DNA of 64,000 bases from Lentimicrobium sp. (GTDB lineage Bacteria > Bacteroidota > Bacteroidia > Bacteroidales > Lentimicrobiaceae): assembly GCA_023957275.1 (NCBI GenBank), contig JAMLHF010000005.1, forward strand, positions 1-64,000, given 5' to 3'. Both the position numbers and the translations under genes were made by a program. Position 1 is the first letter of the stretch. The number at the start of each line of letters is the position of its first letter. The notes below the pieces were generated by a model. It saw only the letters and a program-made list of their open reading frames with translations. It was not told where the DNA came from and searched no databases. Below are positions 15,399 through 25,372 of the stretch, piece by piece.

Positions 15399-16097
15399 TC
15401 AGGGAAAAAGTTGGGCCGGTGCAGGGAAAAAGCGCAGAAAGGTAAACCACGCGATGCCTGCCACTATTCCTGTAATCAGTATTGCCCAGATGGCTGCAGG
15501 GATATGGCTGAGCCGGGCAAGAATGGTAATATCCCCCGCTTTCTTGGGTTTGGCAAGGCCCAGGTAAAAGACAACCAGGGTGGAGAAGATTGCTTCGGCA
15601 AAGACAATCTGGCTGATGCAGAGGAAGAAAATCTTTGTCAGTGCCGGCTCGCTCAGCCAGTGTACCAGCAGGATTATCCCTGAAAAAGTGAGCAGCCAGA
15701 CAATTCCGTATGTATTTCTGACAAACAGGGTCAGGTTGATCAAAGCCAGTGAAATCAGGATCAGTAAACCTGTTTTTTCGTAACCCCTGCCCGAAAGCCA
15801 GAAAAAGAGGGCCGCGCAGAGGATGGCAAAAGGATATCCCGAAAAGGCAACCAGCATGGCCCTGCTCCCGGAGGGCGTTTTCGTGAGCGCGGTACCCGAG
15901 GTGTCATTTTTTAACTCTATGCGGTTTACTTCACCGCTAAGCAGGATGGCCGCCAGGGCATGTCCGTTTTCATGGAAAAGAGTGTTGACGGTTCTGAAAT
16001 AGACGCCGATCAGCGGAATCCTGATCAGGATGACCGCCAGCAGCAGGGTGGCATAAAACACCTGCGCTTCGTTGAGTTGCAGCATAACCGCTTTCAT
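15399..16097 (-). CDS. M50-like membrane metallopeptidase in feo operon
   Basis: A 232-residue polytopic membrane protein. HENGH at 42-46 is the HExxH zinc motif, placed at the end of the first membrane segment as in M50B-like site-2 proteases. Six or so hydrophobic segments follow, including LVAFSGYPFAILCAALFFWL. The open frame extends upstream to 16235, but that part lies inside feoAB and reads like out-of-frame sequence. The ATG at 16097 sits only four bases after the feoAB stop, so the two genes are translationally linked. A role in processing or quality control of iron-transport proteins is inference from position. A second ATG at 16085 is possible. Confidence 0.82.
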   Translation of the reverse strand: MKAVMLQLNEAQVFYATLLLAVILIRIPLIGVYFRTVNTLFHENGHALAAILLSGEVNRIELKNDTSGTALTKTPSGSRAMLVAFSGYPFAILCAALFFWLSGRGYEKTGLLILISLALINLTLFVRNTYGIVWLLTFSGIILLVHWLSEPALTKIFFLCISQIVFAEAIFSTLVVFYLGLAKPKKAGDITILARLSHIPAAIWAILITGIVAGIAWFTFLRFFPAPAQLFP

Positions 16098-16101
16098 CGG
16101 A

Positions 16102-18618
16102 TCAAAGCAGCAGGTTGCCGATCTGGAATACTGCCAGAGAGGCAAGGTAAGCCAGCACGGTGGTGTAAACAACGATAAACAGTGCCCAGCGCCAGTTTCC
16201 GGATTCCTTTTTGATCGCGGCCACCACGGCAACACAAGGGAAATAGATCAGGATAAACAGCATAAAACTGAAGGCCACCAGGGGCGTAAATACTTTTTCG
16301 CCTTTGCGCGGACCATCGTGATAGGTCTGCTGCTGTATCTTGGTGATGAGGGAGGCGGAATGTTCATCCGTATCATCGCCGGCCTGGTAAAGAACACCGA
16401 GTGTGCCGACGGTAATCTCTTTCGCGGCAACGCCGGTAAGCAGGGCAACGCTCATCTTCCAGTCGAATCCCAGCGGGCGCATTACCGGTTCGATGAAGTG
16501 ACCCAGTCGGCCGATGTAAGAGTTCAGCTGACGGTGGCTCTCTTTTTCTTTCAGCACCTGATTTACCTCCGTATCTTCTTCCGCCTTCAGCCGGGCAATT
16601 ACCTCCTCAGGCTGCTGAGTCTGGAGGATCTGCATCGAATACTGATCGCGGATGGTGGATATCCGGTTATCGTATCTGTAGTCTTCGGCTGTTTCGCGGG
16701 GGAAATAACCCAGCGCCCAGATGATGATGGATGCCACCAGAATTACCCCGCCGATCTTGCGCAGATACTGCTCGGCACGGCTCCACATGTGCTTCAGGAT
16801 GGTGCGCAGGGTAGGGGTGCGGTAGGGCGGCAGCTCCATTACAAAGGGCATGTCGGGCTGCTTGAAAATGGCTTTCTTGAACAGCAGGGCAGAACCGATC
16901 GCCAGCAATACCCCGATGGTATACATGGAGAACAGAATGGCTCCCTGGTGACTGACAAAGAAGGCGCTGATAAACAGGATGTAAACAGGCAGGCGCGCGC
17001 TGCATGACATAAAAGGATTGATCAGCATGGTAATCAGGCGGTCGCGGCGGCTCTCGATGATGCGGGTGGAGAGGATGGCCGGAACATTACAGCCAAATCC
17101 CATCAGCAGGGGAATAAACGATTTTCCGTGAAGGCCGATGCGGTGCATGATCTTATCCATGATGAAAACGGCCCTGGCCATATAGCCGGTATCCTCCATC
17201 AGCGAAATAAAGAGATAGAGCAGCAGTATATTGGGCAGAAAGATAATCACGCCGCCAACGCCACCTACAATCCCCTGAATAAAAAGGTCTTTCAGCATCC
17301 CGTTGGGAAGCCCGGATTCGAGCCATGAGGAAGTCACCTCCACCAGGCTTTCAATCCATTCCATGGGGTACTGCCCCAGCTTGAAAGTACCGTAAAATGT
17401 CAGGTACATAAGAAAAATAAAGATGGGAATCCCCCACACCTTGTGCGTGATGATGGTGTCGACCACCTCGCTCTTTTTTCGCTGCACAACGGGATTTGCC
17501 GAAAACGTTTCGCGCAGCGCCCCGGCAATAAACCCGTATTTGGCATCTGCAATCAGACTTTCGGTATCCTGTTTGAGCTCATTTTCGATCCGGGTGATCT
17601 GCTGGTCGACCGCTTCAATGATTTCTCCGAAATTGCCGAGCTGTTCGGTAAGCACCTCGGTGGCCCGGTCTTTCTCGATCAGTTTGATGGCAATGAAACG
17701 AGAGGATACCTTGTCGAGCAGATGGAAATTTCCCGGTTGGCGGAGCTTCGATTGTATGTGTGAGATGCCCGGTTCAATCACAGTTCCGTAATTGATGTGG
17801 ATATGCCTGCGTGTTTTGTCGCGGTCTTCGTACACATCAATAATCTTCTGGAAAAGCTCGTCAATGCCTTTGCCCTTTGATCCGACCGTAGGTACAAACG
17901 GGATGCCGAGTAATCTGCCAAGCTGATTGTAATCCAGTTTGTTGCCTCCCTTCTCCAGCTCATCGTACATATTCAGCACGCCCACCATCCGGATGTCCAT
18001 ATCAATCAACTGGGTGGTGAGGTAGAGGTTACGCTCGAGGTTGGAGCTGTCGATGATGTTGACCACGACATCGGGGAAAGACTCGGTGATGTGGTCTCTT
18101 ACATATAGTTCTTCAGGACTGTAGGCACTGATGGAATAAGTGCCGGGCAGGTCAGTAACAATAAAGGTGTAATCGCCCTTGCGGAATCTGGCTTCTTTGG
18201 CATCCACGGTTACCCCTGAGTAATTACCGACCCGCTCCCGCGATCCGGAAGCGTAATTAAACAGGGTGGTTTTACCGGAATTCGGATTTCCGACCAGGGC
18301 GACATTGATAATTTTGCCTTGTTTTCTGGCGGTGTTGATCAGATCGCCTTCCATCGAACCATTCGACGGAAGCTTATGACCTTCGAAAGCTTCCTGTTCG
18401 GTAAGAATTTCAATCAGCCGGGCTTCGCTGTTGCGCAGGGTCACATTGTAACCCATCACATTGTACTCTACGGGGTCCATCAGGGGTGCACGCTGGATTA
18501 CCCCGACCTGCTTTCCGGAAATAAAACCCATCTCCAGGATACGTTTACGGAATGCACCGTGACCCTTAACTTTGGTGATTACGCCCTTTTCGCCCGGTGA
18601 GAGATCTGCAAGTGTCAA
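16102..18618 (-). CDS. feoB: ferrous iron transporter, FeoA-FeoB fusion
   Basis: An 838-residue fusion of FeoA (about 1-75, SH3-like, TLADLSPGEKGVITKVKG) with FeoB. The G domain has G1 GNPNSGKT (110-117), G2 around YSGVTVDA, G3 DLPG and G4 NMYD. The GDI-like segment follows to about 350. The membrane part starts near 390 and includes IPLLMGFGCNVPAILSTR and FMSCSARLPVYI, the two gate motifs of FeoB, with cysteines in the right places. Fusion of FeoA to the FeoB N-terminus is common in Bacteroidota. It imports Fe(II) across the inner membrane and is typically expressed when iron is short or oxygen is low. The operon continues with the peptidase and the Cys-rich protein. No Fur box was identified upstream. 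Confidence 0.97.
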   Translation of the reverse strand: MTLADLSPGEKGVITKVKGHGAFRKRILEMGFISGKQVGVIQRAPLMDPVEYNVMGYNVTLRNSEARLIEILTEQEAFEGHKLPSNGSMEGDLINTARKQGKIINVALVGNPNSGKTTLFNYASGSRERVGNYSGVTVDAKEARFRKGDYTFIVTDLPGTYSISAYSPEELYVRDHITESFPDVVVNIIDSSNLERNLYLTTQLIDMDIRMVGVLNMYDELEKGGNKLDYNQLGRLLGIPFVPTVGSKGKGIDELFQKIIDVYEDRDKTRRHIHINYGTVIEPGISHIQSKLRQPGNFHLLDKVSSRFIAIKLIEKDRATEVLTEQLGNFGEIIEAVDQQITRIENELKQDTESLIADAKYGFIAGALRETFSANPVVQRKKSEVVDTIITHKVWGIPIFIFLMYLTFYGTFKLGQYPMEWIESLVEVTSSWLESGLPNGMLKDLFIQGIVGGVGGVIIFLPNILLLYLFISLMEDTGYMARAVFIMDKIMHRIGLHGKSFIPLLMGFGCNVPAILSTRIIESRRDRLITMLINPFMSCSARLPVYILFISAFFVSHQGAILFSMYTIGVLLAIGSALLFKKAIFKQPDMPFVMELPPYRTPTLRTILKHMWSRAEQYLRKIGGVILVASIIIWALGYFPRETAEDYRYDNRISTIRDQYSMQILQTQQPEEVIARLKAEEDTEVNQVLKEKESHRQLNSYIGRLGHFIEPVMRPLGFDWKMSVALLTGVAAKEITVGTLGVLYQAGDDTDEHSASLITKIQQQTYHDGPRKGEKVFTPLVAFSFMLFILIYFPCVAVVAAIKKESGNWRWALFIVVYTTVLAYLASLAVFQIGNLLL

Positions 18619-18735
18619 GACTTCTTATTTAGAAACATTATAAATTACCGCAAAAATATCGGATTTTTTTGTTAATGGGGGCGTAAGAGAGAAATAAAAA
18701 TCTGTAATGAACAAATGTTCGTTACAAAACCGGGT

Positions 18736-19251
18736 TTAATCCCGGGTTTCGAGCAGGTGCAGGGCGTAGAGTGATTTTGTTATGGCCGGGCCGTAATGAT
18801 CCATAAAGTAGGATGCAATGCCGGCAATGGCATTCTCGCGGGCGGAATGGCGGTTTTTCTGATACAACATCACGAAGTCTTTCATATCCTGATAAATATC
18901 GGCCAGGTGTTCTGCCAGGCTGTTCTTTTCGATCTCTGTGTTTTCATCCCGCGGATCCTGGCACATCCAGAAATGGTCGTCGGGATAAAACTTGTTGCGC
19001 AGCGTGTTGAACAGGCTTTCCCAGCTTTCTTCGGTTACGAAGCGTTCGGCATCATCCGGTTCGGCCGGGATCAGGGGTTTCACCAGCGAGCCTTTGAGGT
19101 ATATCAACGGAAGGATATGCCGGCAGTAGTTGAGGATATCCTCTTTCGGATAGTCATCGCATTTTTCCATAAACAGGCAATACTCATTGGCAACGGTGAG
19201 CATTTCTATCACCTGTTTGCTGTAAACCGGGTCATTGGGCTGTGTATTCAT
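18736..19251 (-). CDS. DUF5063 domain protein
   Basis: A 171-residue soluble helical protein of the DUF5063 family, found mainly in Bacteroidota. Typical segments are EYCLFMEKCDDY, LPLIYLKGSLVKPL and NSLAEHLADIYQDMKDFV, with an aromatic FMDHYGPAITKSLYALH near the end. No function is known. It is a separate transcription unit on the same strand as feoAB, 117 bp upstream of it, so it may be read together with feo. Confidence 0.85.
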   Translation of the reverse strand: MNTQPNDPVYSKQVIEMLTVANEYCLFMEKCDDYPKEDILNYCRHILPLIYLKGSLVKPLIPAEPDDAERFVTEESWESLFNTLRNKFYPDDHFWMCQDPRDENTEIEKNSLAEHLADIYQDMKDFVMLYQKNRHSARENAIAGIASYFMDHYGPAITKSLYALHLLETRD

Positions 19252-19636
19252 CGCGTAAATTTTAATGCTGCAAAAATAACTTAAATCGGCAGAATGGATT
19301 GATTTGATATGCGGAACAGGCGCAGGAAACGCTGAGAATCAAAATCAGGCAGGCTTGCCGTTTTCTTCCCTGATAAAAGTTATGCATAAGATTGGATTTT
19401 GAACCAGATTTTATATATATTTACACAACGGGCAACATCCTGCCGGGAAATTGATGTTTCTGTTGCTCCTTCAATTGTATTATCAGCCTGATAGAGCCAT
19501 AATCTGCAGCAGGTTTATTTCAGAGTTACCGGGAGAATGTCCGGATGAACGGATATCGCCGGAAATGCGGGGTGTTAAGGTTTTTCTGCAAAGGGTTGTT
19601 TTATAAATAATTACATTTTATTATTAAAAATAAGTA
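19252..19636. other. intergenic region without supported gene
   Basis: A 385-bp divergent gap between the DUF5063 gene and the GreA/B-like gene. It is A+T rich near its right end (TTATAAATAATTACATTTTA). No clear promoter pair, hairpin or RNA gene was recognised. Confidence 0.4.
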
Positions 19637-20092
19637 ATGGACAAACTTTCCCTGAAACGAAACATCGCCTCGGTCTGCAAAAAGATCAAGATCGGGGCGG
19701 AAGCCAACCTTATGACTGCCGTGCTTGAAGCCCAGCAGAGTGCCAATGAATACGGGCAGCCGAAGGACAGGTATGATTCCTACAGGGAACAGCTATCGTC
19801 GAGGCGCGATATGCTGGCCCAGCAACTGATCAAAATAAGGGAGGAAATCGTGTTGCTCGACAAGATTGATCTTACCCGGACATGTGAATACGGGGGATTT
19901 GGGGCAGTGGTAATCACCGGCATGCAGAAAGTGTTTATTTCGATCGGCATAGGCAGGATCAAACTTGACGATGGCAGTGAATATTATGCGATTTCCCCGG
20001 CGGTTCCGTTTGCCAAAGCGGTACAGGGCAAAAAAGCGGGAGATCAGGTTGAGTTTAACGGGCGGAAGTTTGAGATACTGGATGTTTTCTGA
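19637..20092 (+). CDS. GreA/GreB C-terminal-like protein
   Basis: A 151-residue protein. Residues about 1-75 are helical and could form the coiled-coil arm (REQLSSRRDMLAQQLIKIRE). The C-terminal half (EYYAISPAVPFAKAVQGKKA, then GDQVEFNGRKFEILDVF) matches the FKBP-like C-terminal domain of GreA/GreB, where the ISP.SP.A.AL.G...GD.V motif is seen. Proteins of this group are often mislabelled 3-oxoacyl-ACP synthase in Bacteroidota genomes; no synthase motif is present. A role at RNA polymerase is plausible from the fold but not shown. The ATG at 19637 is clear. Confidence 0.8.
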   Translation: MDKLSLKRNIASVCKKIKIGAEANLMTAVLEAQQSANEYGQPKDRYDSYREQLSSRRDMLAQQLIKIREEIVLLDKIDLTRTCEYGGFGAVVITGMQKVFISIGIGRIKLDDGSEYYAISPAVPFAKAVQGKKAGDQVEFNGRKFEILDVF

Positions 20093-20155
20093 CAAGCCGG
20101 CTCCGGAGAGTAACCGTCGGATAAGTCTTTTGATTGTAAGGCATGCCTGAGGTTC

Positions 20156-22069
20156 TCAGCGAAATTCCATAAAATCAGGCGGGCTGATGCCGAAGCGGTT
20201 GAATCCGGTCTGATCGGGTTCCTCAAGCTCAAAAATCCAGCCCCGGGATCCGTTTAAGGGTCGCGGATGCCACATCAGGCTTATCTGGAAGGTGGAAAAT
20301 ACCAGGTTTTCATTCCGTATCCTGATCCCTGCCCCTATGGCTGGATATACGGCCTGTTTCAAGAGGTGTTTCATGTCCGGGGCAATCATGCCCAGCTCTC
20401 CGGATGCATATCCGGCAAACCTGAATCCCAGCAGATACCAGGGAGTGAACGCGACAATTTCGTACCTGAAGGTGGCCCGGTGAAGCCCGGTAAGTTCATA
20501 TTTCCTGTAAGTGTCCGTAATATCGTTTCTGTTCAGGCTCAGGGTCAGGGGAGAAGTACGGCTGATTCCCGAAAGAATGTCGGCAGTTACAAAATGCCGG
20601 AACCGGTATGTGCCGGCTTTTACCAATCCTGAAATATAGTTGATTGAAATATTTGCCAGGCCATTACTGAAGTTGTCTTTATCCCGGTATCCGCCAAGGT
20701 AAAACGATGAGAACAGGTATCCAGCTCCATTGAGTTTTGTTCCGGATGAAAATCTGAGCGCGGCATATGGCGCCTTCGTGAGGACGGAGTTTTCATATCC
20801 AAGGATCAGTCCGGCATGATATCCTGTCGGGATATCTTCGGTTCTGCCAAAGCCGTAAATCATGTTGTTCAGGTAAAAACCGCTCCGGATCAGGCATATT
20901 TCACCGCTCAGGCGCTGAACGGAATGCAGCCTGACAGTGCCTGAGTCAACCATGGGCGGGAGGCCGGAGTATCTGAGGTCGTAATACCTTCCGGTTACGG
21001 CTGCCTGCAATCGCTCTGCTTTGGCGCCCGCCGGCCTTTCGATGATGGTTGCATATCCGCTCCAGACATCAATCAGGGAATATCCTGCTGATTTTATGTA
21101 TTCTTCGTTATTCAATGGGTAGGGCGTATTGAATTTTTCCGTTTTCAGTCCGCCGCCGAATTTGGTTTCGGGCGTGATGAATGGCCTGGAAAGTTCAATC
21201 CCAACGCCTTTGCGCCTGGCTGTACTTTGCCAGTATGCGTATGCATCGGTGAAGGAACTCCGGATATTCCTCACCCGGTAAGCCCCCTGGCTCAGGATGA
21301 TTGCGGGGCTGCCTTTCAGGTCGATATCCAGCCATTGTTCCGGTTGGTGCCCCAGCCCCAGAAAGTTCCTGTTGTAAAAGCGCAGCCGGCTTCGGTCAGG
21401 TTCATTCACCTTCAGGTCAAAGCCGAAAGGGAAAACATCCTTTACCAGCAACACAATATCCACACTATCGTTGCCGGGTGTAGCATAAACCAGGAAGCGC
21501 GCATCCTGGAAAACGGCGGCATCGCGGACGACCCTCTCATTGTCGGCAAGCCTCACCGGGTCGAGCGCGTCTCCCTCTTCAACCATCAGGTAGCGCATGA
21601 TCACTGCATCGCGGGTGTAAAAATGAGTCTTGTTCAGTATCTGCTGCACGCGGGTTTGTTTGTCCTGGAGGCTGTCGAATAAGGAAGGTCCGAAAGCCGG
21701 ATATTTCCGGATACTGATATGGCGGATAATTTTACCCTTTTCGCCGGCGAACGGAAGGTTGGACGGCAGGTTAATGATGGCTTCCGAAGGCCCTGAGGGT
21801 GGTTTTCTGAAAAGCAGCGGATAAAGGTTTTTCAGAAAATAACTGGTATCGGATCGCTTTTCGAGCCGGCCGTAAAAATCCCTGGAACGGGAAATCTGCC
21901 GGGCCCTGCTATGGTATGCAGCACTGTCGGTAACGCCGGCACTTCCTTTCCGGTTCACTGAGTTGTTTTTCTGACCGGGTTTCAGGGTGTCGGGCTGCAC
22001 CTGTGCCATTGAAGGAAGAAATAAGGCGGTGAACAACAGGATAAGTGCCCGGCTCAGATACAAAAGCAT
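20156..22069 (-). CDS. POTRA/beta-barrel outer-membrane protein (BamA/TamA-like)
   Basis: A 637-residue exported protein. The signal peptide is MLLYLSRALILLFTALF with cleavage near SMAQ. Residues about 90-230 contain POTRA-like strands (GKIIRHISIRKYPAFG; FYTRDAVIMRYLMVEEGDAL; RDAAVFQDARFLVYAT). The rest alternates aromatic and polar residues as in a surface-antigen/D15-type barrel. The upstream ATG at 22135 would add 22 residues before the leader, so the start at 22069 is preferred. It is likely to sit in the outer membrane. BamA itself is longer and has five POTRA domains, so this is a paralogue of unknown cargo. It converges with the GreA/B-like gene, 63 bp away. Confidence 0.85.
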   Translation of the reverse strand: MLLYLSRALILLFTALFLPSMAQVQPDTLKPGQKNNSVNRKGSAGVTDSAAYHSRARQISRSRDFYGRLEKRSDTSYFLKNLYPLLFRKPPSGPSEAIINLPSNLPFAGEKGKIIRHISIRKYPAFGPSLFDSLQDKQTRVQQILNKTHFYTRDAVIMRYLMVEEGDALDPVRLADNERVVRDAAVFQDARFLVYATPGNDSVDIVLLVKDVFPFGFDLKVNEPDRSRLRFYNRNFLGLGHQPEQWLDIDLKGSPAIILSQGAYRVRNIRSSFTDAYAYWQSTARRKGVGIELSRPFITPETKFGGGLKTEKFNTPYPLNNEEYIKSAGYSLIDVWSGYATIIERPAGAKAERLQAAVTGRYYDLRYSGLPPMVDSGTVRLHSVQRLSGEICLIRSGFYLNNMIYGFGRTEDIPTGYHAGLILGYENSVLTKAPYAALRFSSGTKLNGAGYLFSSFYLGGYRDKDNFSNGLANISINYISGLVKAGTYRFRHFVTADILSGISRTSPLTLSLNRNDITDTYRKYELTGLHRATFRYEIVAFTPWYLLGFRFAGYASGELGMIAPDMKHLLKQAVYPAIGAGIRIRNENLVFSTFQISLMWHPRPLNGSRGWIFELEEPDQTGFNRFGISPPDFMEFR

Positions 22070-22218
22070 ACGGTTGTGAACCGGAGCCGTTGCCTTTGGC
22101 AGATGAAATGGTGATATGCGGCGGGTTTGATTCATTTATTCCTGACAAACTTCTGTAAAGATAACCTGTATCTTTTAAAAACAGAGAGGTTTACCGGCAA
22201 TGTCCCTGGCTCAGATGC

Positions 22219-22249
22219 AAAAAAAAAGTCTGCCACGGGGGACAGACTT
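22219..22249 (-). terminator. rho-independent terminator after rplS
   Basis: On the minus strand AAGTCTG / CAGACTT (22226-22249) form a stem and are followed by a run of T (plus-strand A tract 22219-22227). Confidence 0.75.
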
Positions 22250-22273
22250 AATCCAACACTTATGAAAACAATG

Positions 22274-22630
22274 CTAAACTCTTTTTTCTTTGATTCTGGC
22301 TTTCTTACCCTTGAGTTCACGAAGGTAGAAAATGCGGGCCCTGCGCACAACACCACGTTTGTTGACCTCGATTTTTTCGATAAAAGGTGATGCAACGGGG
22401 AAAATTCTTTCAACTCCGGTATTGCCCGAAACTTTACGAACGGTGAATGTTTCAGAGGTTCCACTGCCTGAGCGCTGCAGTACTACGCCCTGAAACTGCT
22501 GAATCCTCTCCTTATCACCTTCTTTGATTTTATAGTGAACGGTCACGGTATCGCCGGCTTTAAACACGGGGAATTCCTTTATCTGAACGAAGGTGTCCTC
22601 GACAAACTTCACTAATGCGTTCTTGCTCAT
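22274..22630 (-). CDS. rplS: 50S ribosomal protein L19
   Basis: A 118-residue L19, located at the 30S-50S interface. [56 protein letters not shown] and [20 protein letters not shown] are all family signatures. In many bacteria rplS follows trmD directly. Here trmD is on the same strand about 2 kb to the right, with cstA (opposite strand) and a palindromic element lying between them. A terminator closes the gene. Confidence 0.97.
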   Translation of the reverse strand: MSKNALVKFVEDTFVQIKEFPVFKAGDTVTVHYKIKEGDKERIQQFQGVVLQRSGSGTSETFTVRKVSGNTGVERIFPVASPFIEKIEVNKRGVVRRARIFYLRELKGKKARIKEKRV

Positions 22631-22830
22631 TATCTTAGGTATTTAGTAGTTGCGTTTTCCAAAAATGAGTGCAAATATACGGCAATTTATTTTTAATATG
22701 CAAGCCCAATTAAAATTTATTCACGACTCGCTGTTGGGTAATTCGTTATTAATTTGTTTGAAAAGGGAAAAAGCAGCCTCCCCGGACTTCCCGGTATTTA
22801 CTTATGCCGGGATGCGAATAAACTTTCGCC

Positions 22831-23085
22831 GCCTTTTAGGCTAAAGCCCCCGTGTTTGTCAGCGCCTGATTACCCCCGGCTCAAGCCGGGGGTAATAAAC
22901 CGGAATTAAGCATCTTCGGAAATTGCAGGCTAAAGATAACTTATGCTTACGCTGATTGACCAGAAGTCCGGATTTGGATATCAGATTTCTGATGAATAGT
23001 AAGAGATTTCTGTTTGCTTTACTCCGGGCTTCAGCCCGGGGATAAAGCAGCTTCCCCGAACCTAACGGCTTTAGCCGAAAAGCCG
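22831..23085. repeat. MITE/REPIN-like palindromic element
   Basis: About 255 bp bounded by inverted ends: GCCTTTTAGGCTAAAGCC at the left and, read in reverse from 23085, GGCTTTTCGGCTAAAGCC. Inside are two strong hairpins. One has perfect 11-bp arms and a TCAA loop (22870-22895, TTACCCCCGGC). The other is CCGGGCT-TC-AGCCCGG (23024-23039). There is no coding capacity; the open frame 22859-23131 is simply the reading of these repeats. Words such as GGCTAAAGCC and CGGGCTTCAGCCCG recur in Bacteroidota intergenic palindromes. Confidence 0.7.
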
Positions 23086-23216
23086 GAAGAAGCCAGGCCG
23101 GGGGACTCAACCATAAGCACTGTAGCGTCAAAAAAAAAGTATCCGGATTATTTCGATAAATATTAAAAGGTTATACTTTTACATCGCCCTAAAGTAGATA
23201 TAAATTCAGGTGAGTC

Positions 23217-24689
23217 ATGATTAGCTTTCTATTATCAATTGCCGCATTGATCGCGGGTTATTTTCTTTACGGAAGTCTGGTCGAAAGGATATTCGGCGCT
23301 GATGCAGGACGAACCACCCCGGCGATAAGTATGCAGGATGGCGTGGATTATGTGCCGATGAAATGGGGAAGGATATTTCTGATACAGTTTCTGAATATTG
23401 CAGGACTGGGGCCGATTTTCGGGGCGGTTGCCGGTGCCATGTGGGGTCCGGTTGCTTTTTTCTGGATCGTATTTGGCTGCATTTTTGCAGGCGCGGTGCA
23501 CGATTATTTTTCCGGTATGTTGTCCGTCAGGCATGGTGGAAAAAGCATTCCTGAAATTGTAGGGTTGTACCTGGGTAACGGTTTCAGGCAGTTTATGCGG
23601 GTATTCACGGTATTGCTGATGCTGCTGGTAGGCGCTGTTTTTGTGGTGGGGCCGGCAGGAATACTCAATGGCATGGCATCCCTGGGGCTTCCGTTCTGGA
23701 TCAGCCTGATTTTTATTTACTATGTGCTGGCAACCATGCTGCCAGTGGATAAGATCATCGGAAAGATTTACCCGGTTTTCGGGTTGTCGCTGCTGTTTAT
23801 GGCTGTGGGTATTTTCGCCGGTCTGCTGGCCGGTGGATTTAAAATACCCGAAGCGATTCCGCTTGGCTTTGTCAATATGCACAACGAGCCGGGGAAGTTT
23901 CCTGTTTTTCCTATGCTTTTTATCACCATTGCCTGCGGAGCTATTTCCGGTTTTCACTCAACCCAGTCGCCGCTGATGGCCAGGTGCATTACCAATGAGA
24001 AACTCGGCCGCAGGGTATTCTATGGCGCTATGGTGGCCGAAGGTGTCGTAGCACTCATATGGGCGGCAGCCGGGATGGCCTTTTTCGGAGGGCCGGGGCA
24101 ACTGAATACCGTGATGGCGGCGCATCAAGGCAATGCCGCCTGGGTGGTGAATGAAATTTCAAACTCCCTTCTTGGCAAAGCCGGCGGTATCCTGGCCCTG
24201 CTCGGGGTGGTGGCAGCGCCCATCACCAGTGGCGATACGGCCTTCAGAAGCGCCAGGCTGATCGTCGCCGATTTTCTGAAATACGCGCAAGGGCCTGTCA
24301 GAAACAGGCTGATGGTAACCATTCCTCTCTTTGTTGCCGGCTTTATCATTACCCGGGTTGACTTTGCCATTATCTGGCGATATATGGCCTGGTCGAATCA
24401 GACCCTGGCAACCATCGTTTTATGGGCAATTACTGTTTATCTTGTGAAGGAGCGAAAAGCTTTTCTGATAACGCTGATCCCATCCGTATTTATGACCGCG
24501 GTTATTTCCACCTATATACTTGTCGCGCCCGAAGGCCTGCAATTGCCGCTGAATACAGGTCTCATTTCAGGATTTCTATTTACCTTCCTGGTATTGGCCT
24601 GGTTTCTTGTATATATCCGCAGAAATATATTGCCGGGTATGACGGCGGCGGTGGAAATAGTCAGGCCGGGTCGCCGCGAAGATCAATGA
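23217..24689 (+). CDS. cstA: CstA-family peptide/pyruvate transporter
   Basis: A 490-residue polytopic membrane protein of the carbon starvation protein A family. The N-terminus ([39 protein letters not shown]) and the segments [17 protein letters not shown] and [20 protein letters not shown] are diagnostic, as is [14 protein letters not shown]. The family imports peptides or pyruvate when carbon is short. It is shorter than the roughly 700-residue E. coli protein, a length common in anaerobes. The stop overlaps the trmD stop region by seven bases, so the two genes converge directly. The MITE-like element lies 131 bp upstream. Confidence 0.95.
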   Translation: MISFLLSIAALIAGYFLYGSLVERIFGADAGRTTPAISMQDGVDYVPMKWGRIFLIQFLNIAGLGPIFGAVAGAMWGPVAFFWIVFGCIFAGAVHDYFSGMLSVRHGGKSIPEIVGLYLGNGFRQFMRVFTVLLMLLVGAVFVVGPAGILNGMASLGLPFWISLIFIYYVLATMLPVDKIIGKIYPVFGLSLLFMAVGIFAGLLAGGFKIPEAIPLGFVNMHNEPGKFPVFPMLFITIACGAISGFHSTQSPLMARCITNEKLGRRVFYGAMVAEGVVALIWAAAGMAFFGGPGQLNTVMAAHQGNAAWVVNEISNSLLGKAGGILALLGVVAAPITSGDTAFRSARLIVADFLKYAQGPVRNRLMVTIPLFVAGFIITRVDFAIIWRYMAWSNQTLATIVLWAITVYLVKERKAFLITLIPSVFMTAVISTYILVAPEGLQLPLNTGLISGFLFTFLVLAWFLVYIRRNILPGMTAAVEIVRPGRREDQ

Positions 24690-25372
24690 TCTTCTGATTC
24701 TCCGAGCAGACCGGGCCTTCTTTGCCTGGTGCGTTCCAGTGACTTTAAATAATTCCAGTGAACAATCTCTTTTTCATTGCCAGAGAGTAGTACCTCCGGC
24801 ACTTTCCAGCCTTTGTAGTCGGCCGGACGGGTATACACGGGGGGGCTGAGCAGGCCATCCTGGAATGAGTCGGAAAGGGCGGAGGTTTCATCGCTCAATA
24901 CCCCGGGAATGAGCCTGATAATGCTGTCGGCCAGGACGGCCGCCGCCAGTTCGCCACCCGATAATACATAATCACCGATAGAGATTTCAAGGGTGATGTA
25001 ATGCTCCCTGATCCGTTCGTCGATGCCCTTGTAATGCCCGCATAAAAAAATCAGGTTTCCGTTCAGGCTCAGCCGGTTGGCCAGGCGTTGGTTAAGCAAC
25101 TCGCCGTCAGGTGTGAGAAAAATGATTTCATCATATTTTCTTTCCGACTTCAGCTTGTCAATGCAATCCGCGATGGGTTGCACCATCATAACCATTCCCG
25201 CGCTGCCTCCGTAAACATAGTCGTCAACATTGCGGTGCTTGTTGGTGGCAAAATCGCGGATATTATGCAGGTGAATTTCAGCAAGCTCTTTGGCCACAGC
25301 CCGCTTTATTATGGATTCGGTGAACGGTCCCTGGAACATTTCAGGGAATATGGTGAGGATATCGATGCGCAT
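24683..25372 (-). CDS. trmD: tRNA (guanine-37-N1)-methyltransferase
   Basis: A 229-residue TrmD, methylating G37 of tRNAs reading CNN and some other codons with S-adenosylmethionine, which prevents frameshifts. [14 protein letters not shown] at the start, [16 protein letters not shown], and the trefoil-knot segment [35 protein letters not shown] are all present. The ATG at 25372 gives the family N-terminus; the open frame to 25402 adds a sequence not seen in TrmD. The ending ([14 protein letters not shown]) is also typical. Confidence 0.97.
   Translation of the reverse strand: MRIDILTIFPEMFQGPFTESIIKRAVAKELAEIHLHNIRDFATNKHRNVDDYVYGGSAGMVMMVQPIADCIDKLKSERKYDEIIFLTPDGELLNQRLANRLSLNGNLIFLCGHYKGIDERIREHYITLEISIGDYVLSGGELAAAVLADSIIRLIPGVLSDETSALSDSFQDGLLSPPVYTRPADYKGWKVPEVLLSGNEKEIVHWNYLKSLERTRQRRPGLLGESEDH

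Noticed and set aside
16098..16235. Upstream extension of the M50-like peptidase frame
   Set aside because: It lies inside feoAB on the same strand in another frame and reads like out-of-frame coding sequence; the ATG at 16097 fits better.
22859..23131. 90-codon minus-strand frame
   Set aside because: It reads through the palindromic MITE-like element and has no protein-like features.
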